A stretch of DNA of 64,000 nt from Corynebacterium oculi. Its GTDB lineage: Bacteria > Actinomycetota > Actinomycetes > Mycobacteriales > Mycobacteriaceae. Positions 29,288-40,034 of the stretch are shown here, piece by piece. The number at the start of each line of letters is the position of its first letter. Position 1 is the stretch's first letter. Where the stretch lies: assembly GCF_001412105.1 (NCBI RefSeq), contig NZ_LKST01000002.1, positions 620,001 to 684,000 on the forward strand, read 5' to 3'. Made by a program: the position numbers and the translations under genes. A model generated the notes under the pieces. The model was not told the origin of the DNA. It saw nothing but the letters and a program-made list of their open reading frames with translations, and searched no databases.

Positions 29288-29328
29288 AAGATTACTCTCC
29301 TCCTTAGGAAAACCGCGTTCCCCCTAGT

Positions 29329-30270
29329 CTAAACCAGAGACTCGGCCAGATAATTCTGCGCGTCTAGCGCGGCCCGGCACCCGGAACCCGCGGCGGTGAC
29401 GGCCTGCTGATAATGATCGTCCACGAGGTCACCGGCGGCAAAGACCCCCGGCACGGAGGTCTGGGTGGAGGGCTCGCGGGTAGCCACGTAACCACCTTCC
29501 TTGAGCTCCAACTGGCCGTCCAGGAACCCCGAGCGCGGATCGTGGCCGATGGCCACGAACATGGCGGTCACCCCCAGATCGGAGGCCTCCCCGGTGACGG
29601 TATCGCGCAGCACCAAGCCGGAGACCTTTCCCTCTGCCGCCTGCACACGCTCCACCACCTTGTTGGTGAGGAACTCGATCTTCTCGTTGGCGCGGGCTCG
29701 CTCCACCATGATCGGCGAGGCCCTAAACTCCTCGCGGCGGTGCACCAGGGTGACCTTATCGGCAAACTTGGTGAGGAAGGTGGCCTCCTCCATCGCGGAA
29801 TCGCCGCCGCCGATCACCGCGATGTGGTGCCCCTTGAAAAAGAAACCGTCGCAGGTGGCGCAGGTGGAAACACCCCTGCCCATCAGCTCCTGCTCGCCCT
29901 CAACCCCCAGCAGGCGCGGGGCGGCCCCGGTGGCCACGATCACGGTGCGGGCCAGGTACTCCTCCTCCCCCACGAAGAGGCGCTTCACCTCCCCCTCTAG
30001 CTCCACCCGATCCACCAACTCCATGCGCAGATCCGCGCCAAAGCGCTCCGCCTGGGCGCGCATCTGCTCCATGAGCTCGGGGCCCATGATGCCCTGCTGG
30101 AAGCCGGGGTAGTTCTCCACCTCCGTGGTCTGCATGAGGGAGCCGCCGTACTCGTAGCCCTCAAAAACCAGGGGCTTGAGTTCCGCGCGCGCCGCGTACA
30201 GAGCCGCCGTGTACCCGGCCGGGCCGGAGCCGATGATGGCTAGGTCGTGGATCGTATCGTTGCTCGCCAT
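29329..30270 (-). CDS. trxB: Thioredoxin-disulfide reductase
   Basis: This 313-residue flavoenzyme passes electrons from NADPH to thioredoxin. The FAD motif is [14 protein letters not shown], the redox pair is CATC in [11 protein letters not shown], and the NADPH motif is [10 protein letters not shown]. It lies 88 bp after sigM and before trxA. In related species the pair is part of a disulfide-stress regulon. Confidence 0.97.
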   Translation of the reverse strand: MASNDTIHDLAIIGSGPAGYTAALYAARAELKPLVFEGYEYGGSLMQTTEVENYPGFQQGIMGPELMEQMRAQAERFGADLRMELVDRVELEGEVKRLFVGEEEYLARTVIVATGAAPRLLGVEGEQELMGRGVSTCATCDGFFFKGHHIAVIGGGDSAMEEATFLTKFADKVTLVHRREEFRASPIMVERARANEKIEFLTNKVVERVQAAEGKVSGLVLRDTVTGEASDLGVTAMFVAIGHDPRSGFLDGQLELKEGGYVATREPSTQTSVPGVFAAGDLVDDHYQQAVTAAGSGCRAALDAQNYLAESLV

Positions 30271-30358
30271 GATTCATGCCTTCCTCGCAAGAAGCGGTCT
30301 ATGCCGTGCCCAAGTGTATCGCGGGGCACCCCTCATGGCGCTCAACGGGAAAGTGGTC

Positions 30359-30915
30359 TCATTCATTCCTCATCAGCTCGCGCAGCGCGGCCTTGGCCCT
30401 GGCGCGGCGCGACTTCACGGTGCCCGGTTGCACCCCCGCCCACTCCGCCACGTGCGCGACGCTGTACCCGGCGGCGTCGATAAGCACGAGTGCGGCGGCC
30501 TGATCGGGGTGAAGGTGCGAGAGCGCGGATTGCAGGGCCAGGCGGGTATCAATGCCGCTGAGCGGCTCGTAGGCGAGGCGAATATCCGCGTCCGGGGCCG
30601 TGCGGCCGTCGTCGAGCGCCGCGACCTCGCGCAGGTGACGGTGATGGGCGAAGTCATACCCGGAATTGGCCACCAGGCGGTAGAGCCAGGTGCCCAGCGC
30701 GGACTCCCGGCGGAACGTGTGCAGATTCTGCGAGGCGCGCAGCAGGGCCTCCTGCACAATATCGTGGGCGTCGTGCTCGTTACGGCCGTAGCGGCGGGCC
30801 ACCCGCAGCAGGCGGGCGCCGTGGCGCGCCACGATCTCCGCGAAGGCGGAGGCCTCCCCGCCAGATACTCCCCCACGAGCTGACTATCGGATAACTGATG
30901 AAGCGTGAACGTCAC
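30359..30915 (-). pseudogene. sigM: ECF sigma factor SigM, frameshifted in region 2
   Basis: This ECF sigma factor lies directly upstream of trxB-trxA, the position of SigM in Corynebacterium and Mycobacterium. Translation from GTG 30915 (good AGGGGG site) gives MTFTLHQLSDSQLVGEYLAG and then leaves frame. The rest, AEIVARHGARLLRVARRYGRNEHDAHDIVQ (region 2) through the region-4 helix-turn-helix, is intact in another frame down to 30359. Adding one base to the C4 run at 30856-30859 (GGGG on the coding strand) restores a full protein. A truncated product from the internal GTG at 30832 is possible. It is either a real loss or a homopolymer base-calling error. Confidence 0.8.
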
Positions 30916-31006
30916 GGATTCCCCCTCGATGAAGTGCGGCCTCCTCCCCCGAGGAAACCTCACCCCATTACAGCCCCGCACACCCCACGCCGGGCCGCAT
31001 CCTTGC

Positions 31007-34000
31007 CTACTGCGTTGGGCGGGTACCCCCGATCACGCGAGGGGACGTCGTGGAGGCGGCCCCGGTGGTCTTGGTGCCCCACACCGAAATATCGGAGACG
31101 CTCACCGTGCGCGTCTGCGGAGAAACCGAATCAAACCACACCACCAACGCCTGAGTGGGCTCCTGCGTGGGAGCCAACTCAATGGTGTTCTCCTCCGCAC
31201 TGAGCGTGGTCTCCGCCACCATAGGAACCGTGCTCAGATCCAGGTTTTCCTGCACCCGGGCGGAATCCAGGCTGCTGGGCACTGCGTAGATCACCGCGTG
31301 GCTACCCGGCGCGGACGTGAGTACCTGCACCTGAGCCACCTGCACCGGATTCTGCAAGCGCACCAGCAACCCCACCCCCGGCTTGTTCTGGAAGCCCTGG
31401 GGATACTGCGCCGACTCCCATGAGGTAGCCGGATTGCCGTCCGCGGCGCGCGCGGCATTCTCCGGGTGATCGCCGGGATCCTCGTCCGCGCTCCCGGAAG
31501 TGCGCGTGGCCTCCCAGACATTGATGGCGCTCAGCGGTTGCCTCTGCGGGGGTGCGGGTGCCTCGCTACTGTGCGAGGAGCCGGGATTGACCGGGGAGGA
31601 ATCGCTCTGCTTGCCCACGAACGCGGCGATATACGTGGCCGCCACCGCGGCGGCGATCACGGCGGCAAAGACCACGAGGCCCAACCCGGCGGTGCCGCTG
31701 CGGGTCATGGACTTAGCTCCAAAGCCGGGACGATCCTCCACCTGCGGGGTGGCCTCCGCCGTGACGTGCAGGGCCTGGGCGCGGCGGCGGGCCTGCTCGG
31801 AGGGAGAGGCAGGGGCGCTCGCGGCGGTGGCGGTACCCGGGCGCTCCCCGGCGGGAGAATCTGCCTCAGATGCCGCCTCCGCCGGGGCGTCGCTCTGCGC
31901 CTCCGCCCCGGCCAGGCCCACGCGGCGCAACTCTTCGCTGAGATCAAGCACGTCCTGGGGATCAATCTCCCCCCTGGTGGAATCCGTGGGCGCGGCGGCG
32001 GTGGCCACCGCCTCCACCCGCTGCTTGACGCGCTGCACGTCCTCCGGGGCATCCTCCCCCACCAGCAGGTTCAGCGCCCAGGCGATCGCATCCAGATCCT
32101 GCGCGGTGGACGCCGTGGACAGCACCGCCGGGAAGGCCACCACCGCCGTGCCGGAGGTGGTGACGCGGATGCGGCTCCAGTTATCCAGACCCAGGGGGGT
32201 ATGCACGGAATCGGCGGACGCGGCGGCGTGCGCCAGCGGCGCCAGCGCATACGCGGCGGCCCGAGGATGCACCCGCTCGGAGCGAGACAGCTCCTTCAGG
32301 GAGGTGCCCTCCACCCAATCGGCCACCACCAGGCAGCCGGAGCGATACGCGGACACCTCAATGTTCGGGGCGATGGCCGGGTGACGCAACGACGCCAGCG
32401 CGCGCGTACGGCGGGTGACCTCCGAGGCCGCGCCGGCGGCGGCGGCCGGGCTGGCCGGAGCCATCGGGGAGGTGCCGCTGGTATCCACGAACACCAGCGC
32501 CACCAGGCGGCCGGTGGCCTGCTCCTTGGCCTGCCAGAACCGCGCCCCGGTGACCGAGCCGTGATCCACCAGGAGCCGGAAACGGCCATCGGACACCGGG
32601 GCACCAGGCACCAAGCGCGGGCCGCGCACCACGCCCGCCGACATCGGCGGCGGAACCGGGGAGGCATTAAACGTATCCGAACCGATGAACTGCGTGGACA
32701 GCTCCTGCTGCGTGGGCGCCTCCACCTGAATCTGACGATCCGGATCCGTGCGGATCAGGCGATTCAGCCCCGGAATGCGCTGCGCCACCGCGCCGAGGTT
32801 CTGCACCTCCGGCAGACGAGAGAAGGACAGCACCACGCCGGTGACCACCAGGAACACCACGCCGATCACGGACAGCCGCACCAGAATCCACAGCGAGCCC
32901 AGGAACTCCGGCCCCGTCAGGCGGCCCAACACCATGCTGGACCCCGCCGCGACCACCACGCCCACTATCGACGCCCCCACGGCCCACACGGAGGTGCGCA
33001 TGATCGTGGCGAAACCCAGGGAACCCAGCTTGCGGCGCAACAGCATTGCGCCAATGACCGCGCCGGCCACAAAACCAAAGCCATTGGCCGCGCCCAAGAG
33101 CACCACCACCCGGCCGGGCGAGGAGGCCACCAGGGGCGCCAGGAGGGAAAGAACCACCTTGGTGACGGTGATCCCCGCGATGATGAACGTGGGCGTCCAG
33201 GCCTCCTCCCGGGCGTAGAACACGCGCAGATGCAACAACACCAGGGCATAGGGAATCAGCGTGAACGCGGAGAAGCTCAGCGTCAGGCCCAAAATATCGG
33301 CGGATTCGGGATCAAAGCGGCCGTAATGGAACAGGCCGAAGGAAATATCCCGACCGAAGGCCGTGAAGAACACCACGATGGGGATCAGGGCTATGAAGGT
33401 GAGCTTGGTGGCCAGGGTGAGATCATCGACCACCCCGCGATCGTCGCCCTCGGCGGCCTTGCGGGACAGGCGCGGCATGATGGCCGTGAGCAGGGTGACG
33501 CCGATGATGCCGTACGGCACCTGGAGCAGCAGCCAGTGATTCTGATAGATCAGGGGGGCGGCGTCGCTCGCTGTGGAGGCGATGCGCATGGTGAGGGTGA
33601 AGCCCACCTGGGAGATGGCCACGTACACGATGATGGCCAGAGCCATGCCGCCGAAGTCCTTGAGGCGGGAATCAATCCCCCACAGGGGACGCAGATCCAC
33701 CCCCGCCCTCCGCAACGCCGGAAGCATGATGAGCAACTGCACCACCACGCCCAGGGTGGTGCCCGCACCTAGCAGCATGATGTGCGGATCGAAGGGCCCC
33801 GAGGGGGCCGAGGGGGCAAGCTGCCCGGGGACAAACTGGTAGATCAACAGAACCGCGATGCTGATGATGTTATTGGCCACCGGGGCCCAAGCTCCCGGAC
33901 GGAACACCCCCTTGGTGTTCAACACCGCCATGAAAAGGGCAAAGAGGCCGTAGAAGAAGATCTGCGGCAGGAGCCAATAGGCGAAGGCGGTGGACTGGGT

Positions 34001-34705
34001 GATATTGACCTCCCCGTCCTGCCGCAGCATGACCCTGGTGAGCAGCGGCGCGGCCACCACGGAAGCCAGCGTGACCACCGCCAAGAGGCTAAAGGCCAGG
34101 GTGAACAGCCGCCTGATGAAGGCCGCCCCCCGATCCGGGTCTTCCTTTTCCGCCCGCACCAGCACCGGCACCACCAGGGAGGTGAGCACCGCGCCCAGCA
34201 CGATCTCCGTGATGAGGTTGGGCAACGTATTGGCCGTGTTGAAGGCCGAACCCACCGCCGTGCCCACGGTGGAACCGATGAGCACGGTGCGGATGAACCC
34301 GGTGATGCGGGAAATGAGGGTGGCCACCGCCATCGAGCCGGTGGAGCGCACCACGTCGCCGTCGCTCGTCTTTTGCGAGTCGGGAACCTGCTCTGTCCGT
34401 TCTGCCGCCGGGCGGGTGAGCGTGGCGGCTCCCGCAGTGGTTTCCGCCTCCCCCGGCGGTGCGGGTGTGCGGAGGGCCTGCCCGGGGGCGTGGCGCAGAT
34501 CGGAGCGATCGACCTCGCCCTGCGGGGCGGGCCGAGGTTTCTTTTTCACCTCGGGCACCGGAGCAGGCGGTGTGGGGGGCACGATCCGCGAGCGCAAGCC
34601 TCGACGGCTTGGCTCGCTCCCGCGACCCGATTGCCTGAATTGCGGATCTGTGGCGTTCACGAGTGACCATTGTTGTGGCTGAAACGCATGAAAGGAAACT
34701 GACAC
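31007..34705 (-). CDS. murJ: MurJ lipid II flippase fused to pseudokinase and discoidin-like domains
   Basis: This 1232-residue protein has a disordered N-terminus (about 1-115), a 14-helix MurJ/MviN flippase core (about 118-640), a kinase-like domain (about 705-935), one membrane helix (about 1005-1030) and an extracellular discoidin-like domain (about 1060-1212). The same architecture is known for mycobacterial MviN. The kinase-like domain has no recognisable VAIK lysine, HRD or DFG motif, so it should be a pseudokinase, which in mycobacteria recruits a FHA protein when phosphorylated. The GTG start at 34705 is poorly supported, and GTG 34660 is an alternative. Confidence 0.93.
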   Translation of the reverse strand: MSVSFHAFQPQQWSLVNATDPQFRQSGRGSEPSRRGLRSRIVPPTPPAPVPEVKKKPRPAPQGEVDRSDLRHAPGQALRTPAPPGEAETTAGAATLTRPAAERTEQVPDSQKTSDGDVVRSTGSMAVATLISRITGFIRTVLIGSTVGTAVGSAFNTANTLPNLITEIVLGAVLTSLVVPVLVRAEKEDPDRGAAFIRRLFTLAFSLLAVVTLASVVAAPLLTRVMLRQDGEVNITQSTAFAYWLLPQIFFYGLFALFMAVLNTKGVFRPGAWAPVANNIISIAVLLIYQFVPGQLAPSAPSGPFDPHIMLLGAGTTLGVVVQLLIMLPALRRAGVDLRPLWGIDSRLKDFGGMALAIIVYVAISQVGFTLTMRIASTASDAAPLIYQNHWLLLQVPYGIIGVTLLTAIMPRLSRKAAEGDDRGVVDDLTLATKLTFIALIPIVVFFTAFGRDISFGLFHYGRFDPESADILGLTLSFSAFTLIPYALVLLHLRVFYAREEAWTPTFIIAGITVTKVVLSLLAPLVASSPGRVVVLLGAANGFGFVAGAVIGAMLLRRKLGSLGFATIMRTSVWAVGASIVGVVVAAGSSMVLGRLTGPEFLGSLWILVRLSVIGVVFLVVTGVVLSFSRLPEVQNLGAVAQRIPGLNRLIRTDPDRQIQVEAPTQQELSTQFIGSDTFNASPVPPPMSAGVVRGPRLVPGAPVSDGRFRLLVDHGSVTGARFWQAKEQATGRLVALVFVDTSGTSPMAPASPAAAAGAASEVTRRTRALASLRHPAIAPNIEVSAYRSGCLVVADWVEGTSLKELSRSERVHPRAAAYALAPLAHAAASADSVHTPLGLDNWSRIRVTTSGTAVVAFPAVLSTASTAQDLDAIAWALNLLVGEDAPEDVQRVKQRVEAVATAAAPTDSTRGEIDPQDVLDLSEELRRVGLAGAEAQSDAPAEAASEADSPAGERPGTATAASAPASPSEQARRRAQALHVTAEATPQVEDRPGFGAKSMTRSGTAGLGLVVFAAVIAAAVAATYIAAFVGKQSDSSPVNPGSSHSSEAPAPPQRQPLSAINVWEATRTSGSADEDPGDHPENAARAADGNPATSWESAQYPQGFQNKPGVGLLVRLQNPVQVAQVQVLTSAPGSHAVIYAVPSSLDSARVQENLDLSTVPMVAETTLSAEENTIELAPTQEPTQALVVWFDSVSPQTRTVSVSDISVWGTKTTGAASTTSPRVIGGTRPTQ

Positions 34706-34738
34706 GGCCCTGTGGCGCGGGATGTAATTAATTCTTAA

Positions 34739-37342
34739 TTAAGCGTAGGGCCGGCGTTGCTGCCTGCGCCGCCCCAGCCGGAACAACATCGCCGCCAGCA
34801 GCAGCCCGCCCAACCCTAGGATGAGCGCGGAGGCCCCCACCAGGCTCGCCCTGGTCTGCACGGCGATGCGCACCGGATCGGAGATGGCGGAGCCATCCGA
34901 GGAGGCCAGCCACAGATCCATCTGGGCCTGCTCATCCTCCTTGGTGATATCCGCCGTCATACTCACCGTGATGGAGCCACGGGCAGGAATGCGCAGGTGT
35001 GTGGGAACCGTGATCCGGGCCTTCTGCGCCGTGTGGTAACGCATGGTGGCGTCCACCGGCAGCGGCAGGCCATTTTTGGCCACGATGAGCAGCGGCGAGG
35101 ACTCCGAGGTACGGGTGTACACGTTGCCGGGCGGCAACAGCGTGATCGAGCCGCGCAACCCCTGCAAGACCTCGCGGTTGCCGCTGAGGCGACGAGCGGT
35201 GGCGGAGACGGCGTCATTAAAGCTCACCACGCTGCGCCGCCGCGTGGTGCTCAACGCCGCGAGCAGATCCTGGCGCAGCGGGGCGGTAAAGGCGTAGCGG
35301 GTCAGCGCGATGCTGGGATCGTTCATCATCAGGCCGGTGAGGTCATCGGTGTAATTGGCCTGCTGCGTGGTGCGCAGCACCTCGGCGTCGCTGTACACGG
35401 AGGGATCGAGGAAGGGCGCACCCAGCCGGGGATTCTCCGCGGGCGACGGCGCGGGCGTGGCCGCGACCACGGCGGCGAGATCCTCCGCCTGCTTATCCCC
35501 CGGCGTGAGATAGGCGCCCAGCGACATCGGGCGGGCCCGCCCGGAACCCAGGGCGGAATCCACCTCCGCCAAGAGCATGGCCCCGACGTCCGCGCTCAGG
35601 ACCGCCGGCGGCGTCACCAGCATCGGCTGCTGCGCCTGGCGGGCCTCCGCCACCGAACTGCGCACCGCCGCCGCCGCCGTGACCTGGCGGGCCGTGGCGG
35701 AATCCAGGGTGGGATCAAAACGCCCCTCGGGGTTGGAATACCCCGCCGTGGCGGGCTCCTCCCCCGTGGCCGCCAGCGTGGCGGCCAGGGAAGCCGGGTA
35801 GGTCACCGCGCGGATACCCGGCGCGATTTGGGCAAAGCGATCCACCTCGGGGGCCGCCCACACCGTGTTATTGGCCACCAACACGGACACCGGGTGCTGC
35901 GGGGCCTGGGGGTGGGTGCCGGAGGTGGCGTCGGGAAGCGTGGGGGAATCCAGGGTGGAATCGGAGCTGCCCTGTGCCTCATGCTCCCCCTGCGCGGCGC
36001 TCGCCTCCCAAGCCTGGGTGAGATCGCCCTCCTGATCGGCCCACGCCAGGGACGGCACCGTGGCCTCGGAGACGTAACCCGAACCGGGCACCACCACCCC
36101 GCGCTCCGGCTGCACGCCGATAACCTGGGAAATGACCTCCTGGCCGCGCTGTATGGCCTCGCGCATGAGCCACGGATTCGCGGTGCGCTGCACCGCATCG
36201 AGATCCGCGTTAGCCCAGGGCAGGGACACCACGCACTGATGAGAGGCCACGCGGCCCAGCCGCTCCAACCACTCCTGGGCGGCCTGCGCCCCCGCCCCGG
36301 GGGTGCCCCGCTGATCGCCCGAGGACGAACCCCAACTATCGCGCAGGCGGCGCGTGGGCTGGCCCAGACTATGCCGAGTATTGGTCACCGTATAGCCGCC
36401 CTGCATCCGATTCACCGTGCTGAGCAGGGCGGGATCGAGCGCCAGGCAGGTGGACTCCGCCACCTGAGAGGAGGCCAGGGCCCGCTCATAGGCACCCAGC
36501 AGGGAATGCAGGCGCCCCCCGGAGGAGAGCGACCGCGCCAGGGAATCCTCGCTGAGGATCAAGGGGGCGGCCTCCGGGGCCTCTCCCGTCTCCCCCGGAA
36601 CGATGTGGGTGGGCTCGGAGAGGGGATACAGCAGGGAGAGACCCTGGGGGGATTCTTCCTCGCTTGGTTCCTCCGCCGCTTCCTCCTCGGCAGGGCGCGG
36701 GTTGGTGTCCACCACGAAGCGCTCCGTGCTCAGGGACTGCATGGCCGAAGGGGCGGTGCTCGCGGCATCATCGGCCACGATCCCGGAGGCCGCCACCGCC
36801 ACGGGATACGCAGAACCCGGTTCCAGGGCCAGGCCCTCCCCCGCTCCCGGGGTGGTAGAGGCGCGCAGCTCCACCGCGCGCTCCTCGCCGGGGGCCAGCG
36901 GCTCCGGCAGCACCACGGGGCTGGCGATCTGGGAATAAGCGCCGAGATCCTGGGCGATTGCCTGGCGGGCCTCCGCCACGGTGGGAACCGCCGCCGCGCG
37001 GCGCAGCTGAAGGGTGAGCCGCTCCACGGGGGCGTCGGAAGTATTATGCACGCGCAGGCTCAGCCGCAGCTCCTGGCCGGACTCCAGGTGGGCCTGGGTG
37101 CCCCCGTTTATTTCCACCAGATCCACACGCACCGGGCTCTCCCCCTCCCCTGGCCGCACCAGCGGATTCATCCACGCCTCTCGGGAGGTTTCCGAGGTGG
37201 GAGACAGGGGCAGCACGTCGGCCCGGGCGGAGGGAGGAGTAAGGGGCGGAAGCACCGTACACAGCGCCACCGTCCCGGTGATGGCCGCCAGACTCAACGG
37301 GCGCAACAGCGCGCGGCGGGAGGGAAATCCCGTCAACCTCAT
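34739..37342 (-). CDS. DUF6049 family secreted/membrane-anchored protein
   Basis: This 867-residue protein has a signal peptide (about 1-42), a long extracellular region with an N-terminal beta domain and a large alpha/beta part, and a single C-terminal membrane helix followed by [10 protein letters not shown]. The gene sits between the Nudix gene (4-bp overlap) and murJ (33 bp apart), the conserved order of mycobacterial Rv3908-Rv3910 homologues. A link to lipid II export or its regulation is inferred from context only. Confidence 0.8.
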   Translation of the reverse strand: MRLTGFPSRRALLRPLSLAAITGTVALCTVLPPLTPPSARADVLPLSPTSETSREAWMNPLVRPGEGESPVRVDLVEINGGTQAHLESGQELRLSLRVHNTSDAPVERLTLQLRRAAAVPTVAEARQAIAQDLGAYSQIASPVVLPEPLAPGEERAVELRASTTPGAGEGLALEPGSAYPVAVAASGIVADDAASTAPSAMQSLSTERFVVDTNPRPAEEEAAEEPSEEESPQGLSLLYPLSEPTHIVPGETGEAPEAAPLILSEDSLARSLSSGGRLHSLLGAYERALASSQVAESTCLALDPALLSTVNRMQGGYTVTNTRHSLGQPTRRLRDSWGSSSGDQRGTPGAGAQAAQEWLERLGRVASHQCVVSLPWANADLDAVQRTANPWLMREAIQRGQEVISQVIGVQPERGVVVPGSGYVSEATVPSLAWADQEGDLTQAWEASAAQGEHEAQGSSDSTLDSPTLPDATSGTHPQAPQHPVSVLVANNTVWAAPEVDRFAQIAPGIRAVTYPASLAATLAATGEEPATAGYSNPEGRFDPTLDSATARQVTAAAAVRSSVAEARQAQQPMLVTPPAVLSADVGAMLLAEVDSALGSGRARPMSLGAYLTPGDKQAEDLAAVVAATPAPSPAENPRLGAPFLDPSVYSDAEVLRTTQQANYTDDLTGLMMNDPSIALTRYAFTAPLRQDLLAALSTTRRRSVVSFNDAVSATARRLSGNREVLQGLRGSITLLPPGNVYTRTSESSPLLIVAKNGLPLPVDATMRYHTAQKARITVPTHLRIPARGSITVSMTADITKEDEQAQMDLWLASSDGSAISDPVRIAVQTRASLVGASALILGLGGLLLAAMLFRLGRRRQQRRPYA

Positions 37343-38349
37343 CGGGGAGTGCGCCTCCCCGCCTGCTTCTCCGCGCGGGCGAGATCGGGAAGGATATCGT
37401 GCGCCACGCGGGCCAATTTGCGCTCGTCCGCGTAGGCCAGATGCTCAATGAGCTGGTGCACCGGTATCCAGGCCACCTCGGTGACCTCGGGATCCTCATC
37501 GTTGAGGTAGCCGTCCACGTAACGCAGCAGGTGATGATGCACCGTCTTATGGATCCGCACGCCCTCGGAAACAAACCAATAATCGATCACGCCGAGGTCC
37601 GCAAAGACCTCGCCGCTGATCCCCGTCTCCTCCCAGACCTCGCGCTGCGCGGTACTCCGATGATCCTCCCCCGGCTCCACATGGCCCTTGGGCATAGACC
37701 ACAGCAGGCGGCGGCGCCGATCCAGGCGGCCGATCAGCGCCACGTACAGCCGGGAGAGATCCACGCTGCCGTCGGCGGCCACCGCCTCGGCCAGGCCGGA
37801 GACCACCAGGCCACCAGCGGAGGTCTCCGGCCGGGTATCACAGTGCGAGACGGCGGCGCTACCGCGGGAATACGCGCCCCGGCGGTTATTGCGCCTGCCG
37901 CGCGCGGAGGAACGCCGCTGGGAATGGCCGCCGCGCTGCCCCCGGCGATTCCCCGAGCGCTGCGGGTTTTTGGCCGAGCCCTTGGCGCCGGAGCGCTGGG
38001 AGGTCTGGCGGCGTCGCTTGCGGCGGGGCTGGGCGGTGGAATCCTCCGAACCGTGGTTGTTGCTGTGGTTGCTGCCGTGGCTATCGCTGTTGTGGCTATT
38101 GCTGTTGTGGTCGCCCTGCTGCGCCGGGTGCTGGGCGGAGTTCGTGGGCTTCGCGGATTGGGGTGAGCCCGAGGACCCCGAAGATGCCGAGGTGGAGGCG
38201 TGAGTCCGACCGCGACCACCACGCCCCCGCCCGCCCCGGCGGCGGCGCTTACGGCGGGTGCCGGACGCGCCAGACGCACCGGAACCGCTGCCCCCCTGGG
38301 AGGCCGAGGCCTGGTGGGCCTGGTGCGTGCGCTCGTCCTTGTCGTTCAT
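37339..38349 (-). CDS. Nudix hydrolase with long disordered basic N-terminus
   Basis: The Nudix domain occupies roughly residues 175-325. The box reads [22 protein letters not shown], which fits GX5EX7REUXEEXGU, so a nucleoside-diphosphate-linked substrate should be cleaved. The preceding 170 residues are highly unusual: Arg/Gly-rich patches ([10 protein letters not shown]), an Asn/Ser/His repeat ([20 protein letters not shown]) and further RRKRRR clusters, as in RNA-binding disordered regions. ATG 38349 (or GTG 38352) has no clear ribosome binding site. It is divergent from cca. Confidence 0.85.
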   Translation of the reverse strand: MNDKDERTHQAHQASASQGGSGSGASGASGTRRKRRRRGGRGRGGRGRTHASTSASSGSSGSPQSAKPTNSAQHPAQQGDHNSNSHNSDSHGSNHSNNHGSEDSTAQPRRKRRRQTSQRSGAKGSAKNPQRSGNRRGQRGGHSQRRSSARGRRNNRRGAYSRGSAAVSHCDTRPETSAGGLVVSGLAEAVAADGSVDLSRLYVALIGRLDRRRRLLWSMPKGHVEPGEDHRSTAQREVWEETGISGEVFADLGVIDYWFVSEGVRIHKTVHHHLLRYVDGYLNDEDPEVTEVAWIPVHQLIEHLAYADERKLARVAHDILPDLARAEKQAGRRTPR

Positions 38350-38472
38350 CACTTAGATGGTATCCGCTCGGGGCGGGCTGTGGTATTCCGCTGGTGTTCT
38401 GGCGGCATTCCGGTTGCCATTCCGGTGGCATTCTGCGGGGTGGGTGCGTGGCGGGAAGGTAGAATCAGGCGG

Positions 38473-39963
38473 GTGAAAAACCAGGAAAGCCAGGAACCAC
38501 AGCTCGAACTTGCGGAAGCGGACATGCTCATGCGGGCAGAACGCGCGGTGCGCACGCTCAGCCCGGTGCTCAGCGGCATGGTGCGGGCCTTCTCCCAGCG
38601 AGGCGAATCGCTTTACCTGGTGGGGGGCTCCGTGCGCGACGCCCTCCTGGGCCGCCTCGGGCACGACCTGGACTTCACCACCTCCGCCAGGCCCCAGGTG
38701 ATCCAGGAGATTCTGGAGGGATACGCACCGGCGGTCTGGGACACCGGCATCGAGTTCGGCACGGTCTCCGCGGAAAAAGACGGGCAGCAGATAGAGATCA
38801 CCACGTTTCGCTCCGACTCCTACGACGGCGTGACCCGCAACCCCGAGGTGCGCTTTGGCGACACCCTCGACGGCGACCTAGTGCGCCGGGACTTCACCCT
38901 CAACGCCATGGCGGTGGAACTCTTTGTGGACTCGGCCGGGGAGGACGCCGGGGTGCGCGGGCGCTTCCATGACCCGATGAATGGCTTTGCCGCGCTGCGC
39001 GCCGGAATCCTCGACACCCCCGCCACCCCGGAGGAGTCCTTTGCCGACGATCCTCTGCGCATGTTGCGCGCCGCCCGCTTTGTTTCCCAGCTGGAGATCC
39101 GGGTGGCCGAACGCGTGGAGGAGGCCATGCGGCAGATGGCCGGGGAGATCCGGCGCATCACCGCAGAACGGGTGCGGGCGGAGCTAGACAAACTCATGGG
39201 CGGACAACGCCCCGAGGCAGGCTGGGAGCTGCTCGTACGCACCGGCATCGCGGACATCATCTTCCCCGAGGTGGCGGGCCTGCACCTCACCCCGGACGAG
39301 CACCTCCAGCACAAGGACGTCTACGCCCACTCCATGACGGTGCTGCGCCAAGCCATCGACCAGGAGGAGCCGGAGGAAGGCCCGGACCTGGTGTTGCGCT
39401 GGGCAGCGTTGCTTCACGACGTCGGAAAGCCCGCCACCCGCGCCGCCAAGCCGGGCGGCGGGGTGACCTTCCACCATCACGAGGTGGTGGGGGCAAAGAT
39501 GGTGCGCAAGCGCATGCGCGCGCTGAAGTATTCCAAGCAGATGGTCAGCGATGTGGGGCAACTGGTGTTCCTGCACATGCGCTTCCACGGGTTTAGCGAG
39601 GGCCAATGGACGGACTCGGCGGTGCGGCGATACGTGACCGACGCTGGGCCGCTCCTGCCCCGCCTGCACAAACTGGTGCGGGCGGATTGCACCACCCGGA
39701 ATAAAAAGAAAGCAGCCCGCTTGCAGGCCAGCTACGATCGCCTGGAAGAGCGGATCGTGGAGATTCAGGCCAAGGAGGATCTGGCTCGGGTGCGCCCCGA
39801 CCTGGACGGCAACGAGATCATGGAGATCCTGGGACTTACGCCGGGGCCGGAAGTGGGCCGCGCCTGGGCCTACCTCAAGGAGGTGCGCCTGGAACGCGGG
39901 CCGATGGAACGCGACGAGGCCATCGAGGTCTTGCGCCAGTGGTGGGCCGGGCGGGCCGAGTAG
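38473..39963 (+). CDS. cca: CCA tRNA nucleotidyltransferase
   Basis: This 496-residue enzyme adds or repairs the 3' CCA end of tRNAs, which the two tRNA genes in this window do not encode. The nucleotidyltransferase head has LVGGSVRDALLGR and the metal-binding DLDFTT, then RRDFTLNAMA. An HD domain follows with LLHDVGKP and HHH. The start is GTG 38473. A longer upstream extension in frame is GC-rich noise. It is divergent from the Nudix gene, as in mycobacteria. Confidence 0.95.
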   Translation: MKNQESQEPQLELAEADMLMRAERAVRTLSPVLSGMVRAFSQRGESLYLVGGSVRDALLGRLGHDLDFTTSARPQVIQEILEGYAPAVWDTGIEFGTVSAEKDGQQIEITTFRSDSYDGVTRNPEVRFGDTLDGDLVRRDFTLNAMAVELFVDSAGEDAGVRGRFHDPMNGFAALRAGILDTPATPEESFADDPLRMLRAARFVSQLEIRVAERVEEAMRQMAGEIRRITAERVRAELDKLMGGQRPEAGWELLVRTGIADIIFPEVAGLHLTPDEHLQHKDVYAHSMTVLRQAIDQEEPEEGPDLVLRWAALLHDVGKPATRAAKPGGGVTFHHHEVVGAKMVRKRMRALKYSKQMVSDVGQLVFLHMRFHGFSEGQWTDSAVRRYVTDAGPLLPRLHKLVRADCTTRNKKKAARLQASYDRLEERIVEIQAKEDLARVRPDLDGNEIMEILGLTPGPEVGRAWAYLKEVRLERGPMERDEAIEVLRQWWAGRAE

Positions 39964-40034
39964 CCTGCGCCCGGCGTGGGACTGTGGTGTGGGGGCTGTG
40001 GTAGCGAAGAAAGAGAGAGGAAGGACGAGGCCCC

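Noticed and set aside
31466-33772. 768-residue plus-strand frame opposite murJ
   Set aside because: Arg/Gly/His-rich composition and exact antisense position mark it as a shadow of murJ.
34997-37435. 812-residue plus-strand frame opposite the DUF6049 gene
   Set aside because: Low-complexity antisense frame with no domain; the minus-strand gene has a signal peptide and membrane anchor.
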